Positions 50,400 to 59,424 of a DNA stretch of 64,000 nucleotides are shown here, in pieces. This DNA is from Bacteroidales bacterium (GTDB taxonomy: Bacteria > Bacteroidota > Bacteroidia > Bacteroidales > JAAYJT01), in NCBI GenBank assembly GCA_014860575.1, contig JACZJK010000016.1, forward strand, positions 217,935 through 281,934, written 5' to 3'. The stretch's first letter is position 1. The number at the start of each line of letters is the position of its first letter. Both the position numbers and the translations under genes were made by a program. The notes beneath the pieces are model-generated. The model did not search any database. It was not told the origin of the DNA and saw nothing but the letters and a program-made list of their open reading frames with translations.

Positions 50400-51462
50400 A
50401 CCTGATGCTCCTTCGCTTTCCGAAGTAAACCCTTCTAAACCATATCGGCAACACCAATACCCCGATAAAAATATAGGGGTAATAACTGATTAACCTCCAC
50501 AAAATAGCCAGGGGAGTGCTAAGCCCTGCGCCTATAAATTCGCCAAGAAAGAGTGGGAAAAAATATTCAGCAATACCGCTACCCCCGGGCGTTGGGCTTA
50601 TAAGTAAAATTACCCACATTATAAGTTGCCTTGCATATATCAGGAAGTGTTCGCTAACAGGTGCAAAAGCCATAATAAGTGCGTTAACCACCCAAAAGCG
50701 AGCTGTCCATGAGACGATTGTAGCTAGATAAGCTTTGAGCCAAAAAAGCAATGACTTGCTTCTCATTTCCGCAGAGGTTGTGATAAGTTCATCGCCGGTT
50801 TGCTCAGCCTGTGGCAGCCACCGCCTAAGAAAGCGAACTTTAAAAACGCTTACCAAAAGCTGTTTTACCTTGCCGGGGCTAATAAAAATTCCAAATAGAA
50901 TGATGCCTGTGAGAACCAGTATAAACAGGTACCCAATAAGAAAAACCCCTTTGCTGCTGAACTTTAGGCCTGCGATCACAAAACTGGGTTCTGAAATAAA
51001 TAGGTTGCTGGTTCCAACGATAAATATCACAACCGGAACCATAATAATGTAAAAGAGCTCATCGAGTAAGGCCGTTGTCATAACCACAGCTGTTGTCCTG
51101 CCCATGTTAATTCCTTCTTTGCGAACCACGAATAGCGCAACAGCCGCTCCACCAACAACTGAAGGGGTTATAGAAGAGGCAAATTCCCATAACATAATCA
51201 CCTGAAAGCTTCTTTTCCAGGTGATTTCTCCATCAGTCAATAACCTGATGCGGTACATGTAAGCCAAATCTCTTATGACCATCAGGACGATGACCAGTAG
51301 AAACCAAAGTGCCGGATACGTCGCCCATTGAATATTTGAAAACAGATCAGGATCAAAGTCGCGAATAAACAAAACTGTTGCCGCTGCCAGGCCAATAAAA
51401 ATAGGTATGGCAATGCGCCAGAATGAAAAGAAACGGAGTACCTGACGATGGCGGGCTGGCAT
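50386..51462 (-). CDS. Flippase-like membrane protein (UPF0104/LPG synthase TM region)
   Basis: 358 residues with about eight hydrophobic segments. Conserved features of the UPF0104/AglD-MprF-like family are MWEFASSITPSVVGGAAVALFV and LLISPTPGGSGIAEYFFP. The family comprises the membrane part of lysyl-phosphatidylglycerol synthases and related lipid flippases. There is no C-terminal synthase domain, so transport or flipping of a lipid is more likely than lysyl transfer. The ATG at 51460-51462 is used. Exact substrate unknown. Confidence 0.88.
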   Translation of the reverse strand: MPARHRQVLRFFSFWRIAIPIFIGLAAATVLFIRDFDPDLFSNIQWATYPALWFLLVIVLMVIRDLAYMYRIRLLTDGEITWKRSFQVIMLWEFASSITPSVVGGAAVALFVVRKEGINMGRTTAVVMTTALLDELFYIIMVPVVIFIVGTSNLFISEPSFVIAGLKFSSKGVFLIGYLFILVLTGIILFGIFISPGKVKQLLVSVFKVRFLRRWLPQAEQTGDELITTSAEMRSKSLLFWLKAYLATIVSWTARFWVVNALIMAFAPVSEHFLIYARQLIMWVILLISPTPGGSGIAEYFFPLFLGEFIGAGLSTPLAILWRLISYYPYIFIGVLVLPIWFRRVYFGKRRSIRFRSS

Positions 51463-51694
51463 AAGGATGGGTTATTTCAGGTTATAGAGCAATACTAACG
51501 ATGTAGCAATAAATTTATGATTTCGTATAGTACATGTAATAACAAAGAAAACTGCCCTTGGTTCGGAAGACAAAAAGGCCGGAGCATAAATTCAGCTGAT
51601 GACTAATTGGCGCATTTTGCATGGAGTAAATTGGATTTTAGCTGCTGGTACGTTTCTTGAAAAAGCGCCGTAAACATTAATACTATTTTAAATT

Positions 51695-51702
51695 AAAGGA
51701 GG
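51695..51702 (+). promoter_or_regulatory. Strong Shine-Dalgarno site of hsp20
   Basis: AAAGGAGG lies eight bases before the ATG at 51711, one of only two strong ribosome-binding sites noticed in the window. It suits high, rapid expression of a heat-shock protein. Confidence 0.7.
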
Positions 51703-51710
51703 AAAATAAC

Positions 51711-52136
51711 ATGACAATCATTCGCTGGAGCCAACCCGCCCGCCTTTCCGATATCTTTGATGATATTTTCACAAAGTCAATGGAAGGTATTGACAAGAAA
51801 AATTGCGATTGCATCCCTGCGGCAAACATCATTGAAAATGAAAACGCCTTTGAAATTCATATTGCCGCGCCTGGATATAATAAGGAGGATGTTCGTATTG
51901 ATCTTGAAAACAATGTACTCACCGTGTCCTGCGATAAAAACAAGACCAATGGTCAGGACATTAATTATATCCGTCGTGAATTTGACTATGGAACTTTCAG
52001 ACGTGCTTTTTCATTGCCGAAGGTAGTGGATACTGAAAAAATAGCTGCTGATTATGCAAATGGAATTCTGCAGATTAAGCTCCCAAAACCTGAAGAATCA
52101 AAAGCACGTTTAAGTAAGCAAATTGCTGTTTCGTAA
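51711..52136 (+). CDS. Small heat-shock protein Hsp20
   Basis: 141 residues. Holds unfolding proteins as an ATP-independent chaperone. The alpha-crystallin domain (about 35-130) has AFEIHIAAPGYNKEDVRIDLENN, EFDYGTFRRAFSLP and DYANGILQIKLPKPE, followed by a short IAVS-type tail where the usual I-x-I/V anchor lies. A strong ribosome-binding site precedes it and a clear terminator follows, so it is a one-gene unit. No heat-shock-specific promoter element was recognised in the 248-base spacer upstream. Confidence 0.94.
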   Translation: MTIIRWSQPARLSDIFDDIFTKSMEGIDKKNCDCIPAANIIENENAFEIHIAAPGYNKEDVRIDLENNVLTVSCDKNKTNGQDINYIRREFDYGTFRRAFSLPKVVDTEKIAADYANGILQIKLPKPEESKARLSKQIAVS

Positions 52137-52161
52137 CATATTAAATGATTTTTTTAATTAA

Positions 52162-52190
52162 AGACTTATCAGCACGATAAGTCTTTTTTT
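52162..52190 (+). terminator. Rho-independent terminator after hsp20
   Basis: AGACTTATC and GATAAGTCT form a perfect 9-bp stem with a 5-base loop, followed directly by seven T's. This is the clearest terminator in the window. Confidence 0.9.
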
Positions 52191-52236
52191 ATTACAGGTT
52201 CTTACATCATCAATATTAGCTGCAATTTTGCGGATC

Positions 52237-53136
52237 GTGAGTAATAAGGTAAAAGCACATATAGCTCTTTTGGTCAGCGGACTACTCTTTGGCGCCAATT
52301 ACTGGATTGCCAAAGGAATAATGCCTGATCCAATGCTTCCGCGTCAGATTATTTTTATCAGGGTTTTCAGTGCAGCCGTATTATTTTGGGTGCTTTCGCT
52401 TACCTTTAAAAAAGAAACTGTATCTAAAAAGCATCTTTTACTCATTGCATTATCGAGTGCATTAGGTGTAGCTGTTAACCAGATTTTTTTCTTTGAAGGT
52501 CTCAACCTGACTACGCCAGTTGACGCTGCCATCCTGCATGCTACCAGTCCTATTATGGTATTGATCTTTGCTGCATGGGTAATCAGGGAAAAGGTATTAT
52601 TCATTAATATGGTGGGTGTGATCCTAGGCGCTGCCGGCGCTTTGTTGCTCATCATTTCAGGCAAAGACGTTGCAGTTTTCAGAGGCGATCTTTTAGGCAA
52701 TATTTTTATCCTTATCAACCTCGTGGCGTATGCATTATATCTTGTACTCATCAAACCCATCATGGAAATTTATCATCCTTTTACGGTTATGAAATGGGTT
52801 TTTGTTTTCGGGCTGATTGCAGTTACACCATTTACCATGCACACATTACTTGACTTCAAAATGCAGGTTCTCACCGGCAACACCTTACTTTCACTTGTAT
52901 TCATTGTAATTGGAACCACAGTGATTGCCTACCTGCTTACAATATTTGGCTTAAAATACCTGAAAGCCAGTTCAGTGGGGTATTATATTTATTTGCAGCC
53001 TCTGATGGCTGGAATTATTGGTTTAATCTGGTTTACAGAGGCGGTTACCTGGATAAAGGCAATTGCGGCTTTCTTAATTTTTGCAGGCGTTTATTTTGTG
53101 AACCTGAAAAGGAAAGCATTGAATGAGAAATATTGA
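52237..53136 (+). CDS. EamA/DMT family transporter
   Basis: About 299 residues with ten hydrophobic segments in two EamA repeats. Marks are LLVSGLLFGANYWIAKG, AAILHATSPIMVLIFAAWVI in repeat one and VIGTTVIAYLLTIFGLKYLKASSVGYYIYLQP in repeat two. The family exports or imports small metabolites; the substrate is unknown. No ATG is available: the candidates are TTG at 52228 and GTG at 52237. I chose GTG because GCAATTTTG, a near -7 box, overlaps the TTG. It follows the hsp20 terminator, so it has its own promoter. Confidence 0.87.
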   Translation: MSNKVKAHIALLVSGLLFGANYWIAKGIMPDPMLPRQIIFIRVFSAAVLFWVLSLTFKKETVSKKHLLLIALSSALGVAVNQIFFFEGLNLTTPVDAAILHATSPIMVLIFAAWVIREKVLFINMVGVILGAAGALLLIISGKDVAVFRGDLLGNIFILINLVAYALYLVLIKPIMEIYHPFTVMKWVFVFGLIAVTPFTMHTLLDFKMQVLTGNTLLSLVFIVIGTTVIAYLLTIFGLKYLKASSVGYYIYLQPLMAGIIGLIWFTEAVTWIKAIAAFLIFAGVYFVNLKRKALNEKY

Positions 53137-53153
53137 CAAAAATCAAATTGCGC

Positions 53154-54230
53154 TTAGAATAGATGTCGAAAGGGAATTAGCAGTTGCGACAGGATTTTTT
53201 CAATAACCGGCCGGTTATTCCAGGCATCATAGTTAAAAGGGATACAGTAATTCAGTGTTTCACCCAAATGGGTCCTCAACAGCCTTATTGTTTCTGCATT
53301 GCTGCCAAAAAGCACGATTTCATGCAAATACCTGAAACTGCGATAATCGAAGTTTGCTGATCCGACTCCAAAAGTTTTATTGTCAATGAGGACAGCCTTG
53401 GCATGAAGGTTTGCCGGGGTGTAGAATAAAATCTTGACATTATTGCGATACATATGCCCGAGGTATTTGTTGCGGATTAAGTCAACTATCCTGACATCAG
53501 AATGCTCGGGCATCAGGATTTTCACATCCACACCCCGTATGGCGGCTTCAATCAACTCTTTTCTTAGTTTGAAACCCGGCACAAAATAAGGCGTTTCGAT
53601 GATAATTTCCTTTTGTGCTTTTTTAATCAGGTCTTCATATCGTTTTTTAATCCGTTGGCGATAAATAGAAGGAATATCCTGAACGATTTCGAAGTCGCAA
53701 TAGAAAACTGCTTTTCTATAAGTGAATTTGTTGAAAATATACTTGTTATAGATTTTGAAACTAGCCAGAAAGGATCGTTTAAAGTGAACTGCAATTTTAC
53801 TTTTCAGCCTTAATTGAAGCTCTCTCCATTTAATAGAATGCCCTGCAATATTGGCTGAACCAATATAGGTGATGTGATCGTCAATGATAAGTAATTTCCG
53901 GTGGTTACGCCTGTGATTTTTTGTAAAGAAATCAAATGCAAGCACTATCTTTTTGAAGAACCTGATTTCTGCTCCGAAGCGCATCATTTCGCTGAAGTAA
54001 GCTAGCGGAACTGCGGCACCCCAGGAGTCAATCAAAATTTTAATTTTAATTCCTTCCCTGGCTTTTTTTGTCAGTGCATTTCTGAACCGGCTACCGATGC
54101 TATCATTACCAAATTTATAGGTTTCAAGATAAATATACTCTTTGGCCTGGTCTATGTCCTCAAGCATAGCCTCATACAAAGAAGGCGGATGATCAAACAC
54201 CTGGTATCGATCCGATTTTTCTTCCATCAT
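53154..54230 (-). CDS. Phospholipase D-like/cardiolipin synthase-type enzyme
   Basis: 358 residues with two HKD motifs: HRKLLIIDD followed by TYIGSANIAG (about 110-130) and LHAKAVLIDNK followed by FGVGSANFDYRS (about 285-305). Two HKD motifs are needed for phosphatidyl transfer, as in cardiolipin synthase. It lacks the two N-terminal membrane helices of classical ClsA, so it is more like ClsB-type or a soluble phospholipase D. The start is the first of two adjacent ATGs at 54230. The neighbouring genes give no further hint. Confidence 0.88.
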   Translation of the reverse strand: MMEEKSDRYQVFDHPPSLYEAMLEDIDQAKEYIYLETYKFGNDSIGSRFRNALTKKAREGIKIKILIDSWGAAVPLAYFSEMMRFGAEIRFFKKIVLAFDFFTKNHRRNHRKLLIIDDHITYIGSANIAGHSIKWRELQLRLKSKIAVHFKRSFLASFKIYNKYIFNKFTYRKAVFYCDFEIVQDIPSIYRQRIKKRYEDLIKKAQKEIIIETPYFVPGFKLRKELIEAAIRGVDVKILMPEHSDVRIVDLIRNKYLGHMYRNNVKILFYTPANLHAKAVLIDNKTFGVGSANFDYRSFRYLHEIVLFGSNAETIRLLRTHLGETLNYCIPFNYDAWNNRPVIEKILSQLLIPFRHLF

Positions 54231-54380
54231 GGAAATATAGGGGGCGCTGATTTAATACATACAACTGTATGCTGAAGCGAAAGTATAAAAAAAGCACAAA
54301 TGAAAAATACAAGTGCAATTGTGAACTTGTTTCCGGATGGCTGGTGTTGCCAATGGTTGTTGAAATAATCGGAAGCTGTG

Positions 54381-54695
54381 CTAAAACAGTAATAAACTTT
54401 TAATTCTTTTGATGTCGGCTTTCGTAAAATTGCGTGAAAAAATGTTATTGTTTGAGAGGGTCGTTATTTTAAGCAAGGTGCCAGATAGTGTTTCGGTAAA
54501 TTCTATATTCCTGATGCTTAACCTGGGCACAGTTATCGTAAACATCGGTGCAAAGAGGGAGGATCTCTTCTTATAGATAATGTAATTGTTGTCAACGGTG
54601 ATTGTTTCCAGCGACCACCAGTCTCTTCCCTTAAAAGATTCAGCTTTAAGGGTTTTTAGCGGTATTGTTTCAGTACCATCAGCCTGAGTCGTCAT
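54381..54695 (-). CDS. Small protein of unknown function
   Basis: 104 residues. No family was recognised. It has alternating hydrophobic strands (YIIYKKRSSLFAPMFTITVP, LLKITTLSNN) and a helical end (ADIKRIKSLLLF), a layout like a small PH-type or beta-sandwich domain. There is no signal peptide or cysteine. The ATG at 54695 is supported by a -7 box about ten bases upstream. It lies alone between the phospholipase gene and the response regulator. Confidence 0.65.
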   Translation of the reverse strand: MTTQADGTETIPLKTLKAESFKGRDWWSLETITVDNNYIIYKKRSSLFAPMFTITVPRLSIRNIEFTETLSGTLLKITTLSNNNIFSRNFTKADIKRIKSLLLF

Positions 54696-54702
54696 TGTTT
54701 TG

Positions 54703-54710
54703 CAAAGTTA
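54703..54710 (-). promoter_or_regulatory. -7 element of the 104-residue protein gene
   Basis: The minus strand reads TAACTTTG, a TAnnTTTG match, seven bases before the ATG at 54695. The rest of the spacer to 54994 is A/T-rich, and nothing else was recognised in it. Confidence 0.5.
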
Positions 54711-54994
54711 AATTAGTACACGATCTTGTGTTACAGGCAATTATTGCAATTCTTGCTGATGTATTGACGCATTTATTTAAAACATGAAAATCTGTAGTGT
54801 GAAGATGCCTTCATGTTTGAAGCGAAAGTGCCAAAACCCGACCGGATTTTACAGCATTACAATAATTGCCTGAACTATGTCAATTCTGATTAATGAATCA
54901 CGCGGCAATAATAAGAAATTGTAATACGTAAAAGCTGACAAATGTATAAGTGTATGGATTTAATTATTATTCGTAGGGGTTTTCCGGGTATTCG

Positions 54995-55774
54995 TCATTT
55001 ATACAATGTCGTAATTGTCTTAAAGAGGCTAAATAATTCATCTTTTTTTCTATAAGAAACAGGAATTTTTGACCCGTCGCTCATAATGCAGATATTCTCG
55101 CCTCTGTTATAACGTTTAACATGTTTCAGGTTTATTATGAAAGATTGATGAATCCTGTAAAAAGCTTCTCCATCGAGCATAGTTGTATAATCTTTCATGG
55201 TTCGCGAAACAAAGATAGGTTCGCCATCAATCAGGTGGAAGCGGCTATAGTTTTGGTCGGATTCAACACTGATAATGTCATCGGTGTCAACAACATAAAT
55301 GTTCTCGGAGGTTTTGAGTATGATTTTTTTCCCATCACTTTGTTTGCGAAAATGATCTATATATGTCATGAAATCCATGATGCGTGCGCTAAGATTTTCA
55401 TTGTGCAGTGAAGTGCTCACCTTGCTTATAGCGAGTGTGAGCTCCTCAGGGTCTATGGGTTTTAATAAATAATCAAGGGCACTGAACTTAAAAGCCTTGA
55501 TGGCATATTCTTCATAGGCTGTGATGAAGATGATTTTGAAATTGACTTGCTCAATCTGCCTTACCAGGTCAAACCCAGTACCATCAGGCATTTTAATATC
55601 GAGCAGCACCAGATCCGGATTATGTTTTCTGATTGAAAGCAAACCAGATTTGACATCCTCAGCCTGATCAACAACCTCTATATTATCACAATACATTTTC
55701 AATAGTTCAAATATTGTCTCTCGTGAACGGCTCTCATCGTCAACTATTATTGTTTTAATCATAGCGTTTGGCAT
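54995..55774 (-). CDS. LytTR-family response regulator
   Basis: 259 residues. The receiver domain (about 6-125) has the acidic pair Asp12-Asp13, phospho-acceptor Asp59 (LVLLDIKMPDGTG), and Lys in LDYLLKPIDPEE. A LytTR DNA-binding domain (about 150-255) has IISVESDQNYSRFHL, GEAFYRIHQSFIINL and VSYRKKDEL. An ATG at 55762 (MIKTIIVDDE) is an equally likely start. It lies 15 bases after the histidine kinase gene and is its partner. Target genes are unknown; no direct-repeat LytTR site was identified. Confidence 0.93.
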   Translation of the reverse strand: MPNAMIKTIIVDDESRSRETIFELLKMYCDNIEVVDQAEDVKSGLLSIRKHNPDLVLLDIKMPDGTGFDLVRQIEQVNFKIIFITAYEEYAIKAFKFSALDYLLKPIDPEELTLAISKVSTSLHNENLSARIMDFMTYIDHFRKQSDGKKIILKTSENIYVVDTDDIISVESDQNYSRFHLIDGEPIFVSRTMKDYTTMLDGEAFYRIHQSFIINLKHVKRYNRGENICIMSDGSKIPVSYRKKDELFSLFKTITTLYK

Positions 55775-55789
55775 TTAATTTTTCTACAA

Positions 55790-57733
55790 TCAGATTGTGG
55801 GATGCTTATCATTAATGGTACGGTATGGGATATTAAAAGTTATAGAAGTGCCTTTTGCTTCACTATTTTCGTTGAGGGTTTCTATTATTTTTAATTCAAT
55901 TTTTTGCGGGTTGTTTTTATTAAGAAGCTTCAGCCGTTCTTCAGTGATAGTTAATGCCAGTGAATCATGTTTAATGAATTGCTCCTGTGAGTTTAGCTTT
56001 GATTGGTTAATTCCAATGCCATTGTCCTGAATGTTGAAATATATCCACTTGTCAATAATTTTAAATTCAATATCAATATTGCCTTGTGTTGAAAGGTGCT
56101 GTATTCCATGTTCAATTGAATTTTCGATAAATGGCTGAGCAAGCATGGGAGGCACCATAATGAGTTCACGATGTATGGCAGCGTCAATTATTATATTGTA
56201 TTCAAACCTGTTATTAAACCTTAATCTTTGCAGTTGTAGGTAATACTCAAGGGTTCTGATTTCGTTATCTAGCGTGATATATTCTTCCCTGGAGTTGGTA
56301 AGTACTAAACGTATAAGGCGGGCAAAATTTGATAAATACTTACCTGCCTCTGCCGGTTCATTCTTATAGACAAAGCTTTGTATAGCATTTAATGCGTTGA
56401 AGATGAAATGCGGATTCATTTGTGTTCGGAAAAGCTTTTGTTCGAGCAATGCGTTTTTATGTGAGGCGTACAATTTGCTTCTCTGGATAAGCAGGAATGC
56501 AATAATAATGATGGCGAGCGATAGCATTGCAAAGCCATAGGTAATTATGCGGCTTTCATTTAACCTAAGCTCTTGAATATTATTCTCCTGCTTTAGGTTC
56601 TCAATTAGCTGCGCCTTTTTCTCAAACTCATATTTAGCCTCTATTTCTGAAATTATGGCCCGCTTTTGCTGGATATTCAAGGAATCATTTAATACCAGTA
56701 GCTTTTGATAATTTGATGCTGCATCCTGGAAGTGCCCCGCAGCCGTTTGCACACGTGCCAGCTCTTTCATTACCAATATCTGACGATTGATGTTGCCGGT
56801 CAATTCAATTAATTCGTAAGATTTTTCCAGATAGGATAATGCCAGATTATATTGTGCTAAATCAGCATATGCCTGACCAAGATTCATCAACGAAACGGAC
56901 TGGCTCTCACGATTATTAATTTCTATGTTAATAGCAAGCGCAGATTCAAAATACTCAATGGCCTCACTATGCCTGCCCATAAAACTATAACTCTTTCCAA
57001 TATTGTTCAAGCCCTGAGCTGCTTCTCGCTTATTTCCCAGCTTTAGATCAATTTCAATGGCTTTTTGATAGTACTCAATTGCTGAGTCGTAATTGTTTTG
57101 AAATCTATGGATAATCCCAAGATTGTTATAAGTATTTGATAGGATTTTTTCCAAATTATTTCGCAGGGAGATTTCATGACTTCTTGTGTAATACTCAGCG
57201 GCTTTTTGATAGTTATTAAGATCCTTGTATATGCCGCCAATATTGTTAAATGCATTAGCCATAGCAGACGAATCTGCGATTGATTCCGCATGCCTGAGTG
57301 TCCGGAATGTATACGAAAGAGCCTCTTCATGCCTTCCTAGCATCCTGCAATTAATTGCTATCTTATTTTGCAAAACAGCAACAGTATTTGAGTCGTTTAC
57401 AGCTTCATAAATATTCAGGCTTAACAATAGATGATCCAGTGCCTTACTGTAATTGGATATATAATAGTAAGCAGTGCTAATATAATGATGGGCACTGGCG
57501 ATTCCTTGCTGATAATTAATTTTGTTTGCCAGTTCTATCGCTTCATTTCCATATTGTATGGATTTGTCCTGGTTCGACCGGGTATTCAATTGTATGAGCC
57601 GATTCAGTACATCTACCTTTTCCTTTCCTTTCAATCTGGGCAATAAAATCTCCAGACTGTCAATTTCGCCAGCGTGAAGCCTGAAAACAGACAGAAACAC
57701 GAAAAACAGCAGCAATGATTTTCTCGTGGCCAT
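55790..57733 (-). CDS. TPR-containing LytS-like sensor histidine kinase
   Basis: 647 residues. A signal peptide (ending FRLHAGE) is followed by a periplasmic array of TPR repeats (about 60-350) with units such as ANAFNNIGGIYKDLNNYQKAAEYY. A coiled coil and one membrane helix (about 395-415, YGFAMLSLAIIIIAFLLIQ) precede the His_kinase domain, with the phospho-accepting His in QMNPHFIFNALNAI. An HATPase domain with ENSIEHGIQH and IQDNGIG completes it. It is first in a two-gene unit with the LytTR regulator. The signal it senses is unknown. Confidence 0.94.
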   Translation of the reverse strand: MATRKSLLLFFVFLSVFRLHAGEIDSLEILLPRLKGKEKVDVLNRLIQLNTRSNQDKSIQYGNEAIELANKINYQQGIASAHHYISTAYYYISNYSKALDHLLLSLNIYEAVNDSNTVAVLQNKIAINCRMLGRHEEALSYTFRTLRHAESIADSSAMANAFNNIGGIYKDLNNYQKAAEYYTRSHEISLRNNLEKILSNTYNNLGIIHRFQNNYDSAIEYYQKAIEIDLKLGNKREAAQGLNNIGKSYSFMGRHSEAIEYFESALAINIEINNRESQSVSLMNLGQAYADLAQYNLALSYLEKSYELIELTGNINRQILVMKELARVQTAAGHFQDAASNYQKLLVLNDSLNIQQKRAIISEIEAKYEFEKKAQLIENLKQENNIQELRLNESRIITYGFAMLSLAIIIIAFLLIQRSKLYASHKNALLEQKLFRTQMNPHFIFNALNAIQSFVYKNEPAEAGKYLSNFARLIRLVLTNSREEYITLDNEIRTLEYYLQLQRLRFNNRFEYNIIIDAAIHRELIMVPPMLAQPFIENSIEHGIQHLSTQGNIDIEFKIIDKWIYFNIQDNGIGINQSKLNSQEQFIKHDSLALTITEERLKLLNKNNPQKIELKIIETLNENSEAKGTSITFNIPYRTINDKHPTI

Positions 57734-57822
57734 TTTGAAATATTATACAATTCTAAGAAGAATTATCTATACTATGCTGTTGTTGTAAAAAGAAAGTTTA
57801 AAAATACGCACTTATTTTTAAT

Positions 57823-57852
57823 TTGCAAGCAACTTATTACTGATTATCTTTG
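57823..57852 (+). promoter_or_regulatory. Promoter of yicC-gmk
   Basis: TTTG (57823-57826) and TATCTTTG (57845-57852) are 18 bases apart and match both boxes. The leader to the ATG at 57869 would be about ten bases. Confidence 0.6.
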
Positions 57853-57868
57853 CTGAAAATGATTCGCT

Positions 57869-58744
57869 ATGCTTAAATCAATGACTGGTTTCGGACAAGA
57901 AACCGGCTCCATAAAAGGTAAAAAGATAATTATAGAAGTACGAACCCTTAACAGCAAAACCCTTGATGCCAATCTTCGGCTTTCAGCAAAATTCAGGGAT
58001 TTGGAGCCTGAAATTAGGACTATGCTAGGAAGTAAAATTGATCGCGGCAAGGTTGATCTGTATATGACCCTCGAAAATGAGACAGACTTTTCGGACTATA
58101 AAGTAAATCGCGATTTAGCAAAACATTATCTGAATGAACTTCAATTATTAGGTTCTGAGGTTGGTTTACCAATTACTGCAGATTTGTTGTCTACGGTTCT
58201 TCGCTTACCGGATGTAGTTACTCAATCGGCATCCGAAATGAGTGAAGAAGATAAGCAGTTGATCATGCGCATGTTTGAAACAGCCCTGGAGAAGGTTGAT
58301 GCATTCAGAATTTTTGAAGGTGCTGTACTCGAAAAAGACTTCCGTCAACGAATCAATGCAATTTTGGAACTTTTAAAGGAAACAAAACCGTTTGAAGGTA
58401 AACGGATCGAAGACATACGCCAACGATTGCGGTCAGACCTCGCTCAGATTGAGCAGCGCATACAAATTGACAACAACCGCTTTGAGCAGGAAATCATTTA
58501 TTATCTTGAGAAAATTGATTTTACCGAAGAAAAACTCCGGCTTGAGAAACATTGCAATGATTTTTTACGAACCATTTCGGATGATGTTTCTCAAGGCCGC
58601 AAACTGGGTTTCATCGCACAGGAAATTGGCCGCGAAATAAATACCCTTGGATCGAAAGCCTACAATGCCGATATACAGAAGATTGTGGTTGAGATGAAAA
58701 ATGAACTTGAGAAAGTGAAAGAGCAATTGCTCAACATCCTGTAA
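57869..58744 (+). CDS. yicC: YicC family endoribonuclease
   Basis: 291 residues. The start LKSMTGFGQE is the hallmark of YicC, followed by VEVRTLNSKTLDANLRL and, at the C-terminus, DFLRTISDDVSQGRKLGFIAQEIGREINTLGSKA. YicC-type proteins are RNases implicated in small-RNA turnover. The gene precedes gmk by ten bases, a pairing conserved across many bacteria, and shares its promoter. Confidence 0.95.
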   Translation: MLKSMTGFGQETGSIKGKKIIIEVRTLNSKTLDANLRLSAKFRDLEPEIRTMLGSKIDRGKVDLYMTLENETDFSDYKVNRDLAKHYLNELQLLGSEVGLPITADLLSTVLRLPDVVTQSASEMSEEDKQLIMRMFETALEKVDAFRIFEGAVLEKDFRQRINAILELLKETKPFEGKRIEDIRQRLRSDLAQIEQRIQIDNNRFEQEIIYYLEKIDFTEEKLRLEKHCNDFLRTISDDVSQGRKLGFIAQEIGREINTLGSKAYNADIQKIVVEMKNELEKVKEQLLNIL

Positions 58745-58754
58745 ACAGCAAACT

Positions 58755-59321
58755 ATGAAACCCAAAATGATCATTATTTCTGCACCTTCCGGGGCCGGAA
58801 AAACAACACTGGTTAAGTATTTACTCTCTGAGTTTGCTGATATTGAGTTTTCAATTTCAGCGTGCAGCCGTTCCAAAAGAGAAGGCGAAACACATGGTGT
58901 GGATTATTATTTCCTTTCTGCTGAGGAGTTCAAAACGAAAATTGAGAATAACGAATTTGTTGAATGGGAGGAGGTTTATGCCGGATCATTTTATGGTACG
59001 CTAAGAAGCGAAGTGGACAGAATCTGGGCAAAAGGCCATCATGTGATCTTTGATGTTGATGTGATTGGAGGGTTGAATATCAAAAAACAATTTGCTGACA
59101 ACGCATTGGCTGTATTTATAATGCCTCCATCCATTGAGGTACTTGAGCAAAGGATACGAAAAAGACAAAGTGATAGCGAAGAGCAAATTATCAATCGTGT
59201 TAAAAAAGCGGAATGGGAAATGCAGTTCGCTTCTAAATTCGACATCACCGTTGTAAACTGTGAAATAACCATTGCACACACAGAGTTGGTTGAAATTGTC
59301 AGGGAGTTTCTTGATCGATAA
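58755..59321 (+). CDS. gmk: Guanylate kinase
   Basis: 188 residues. Phosphorylates GMP to GDP. The P-loop IISAPSGAGKTTL is followed by FSISACSRSKREGETHGVDYYF, the GMP-binding region, and IFDVDVIGG. The ATG at 58755 lies ten bases after yicC, so both are transcribed together. Length and motifs are normal for the family. No gene continues the operon; the next one starts over 100 bases later with no shared theme. Confidence 0.97.
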   Translation: MKPKMIIISAPSGAGKTTLVKYLLSEFADIEFSISACSRSKREGETHGVDYYFLSAEEFKTKIENNEFVEWEEVYAGSFYGTLRSEVDRIWAKGHHVIFDVDVIGGLNIKKQFADNALAVFIMPPSIEVLEQRIRKRQSDSEEQIINRVKKAEWEMQFASKFDITVVNCEITIAHTELVEIVREFLDR

Positions 59322-59424
59322 ATGCCATATTCTAAGCTGCATACTTTTCATGTTGATTCAATTTGTCTACTGATTCATAAATAATTATTACTTTGGCCTA
59401 CTGATTTACCAAAATTGATTCATT

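Noticed and set aside
51622..51637. Possible sigma-54 promoter (TTGGCGCATTTTGC) upstream of hsp20
   Set aside because: The GG and GC dinucleotides are eight bases apart instead of the required ten.
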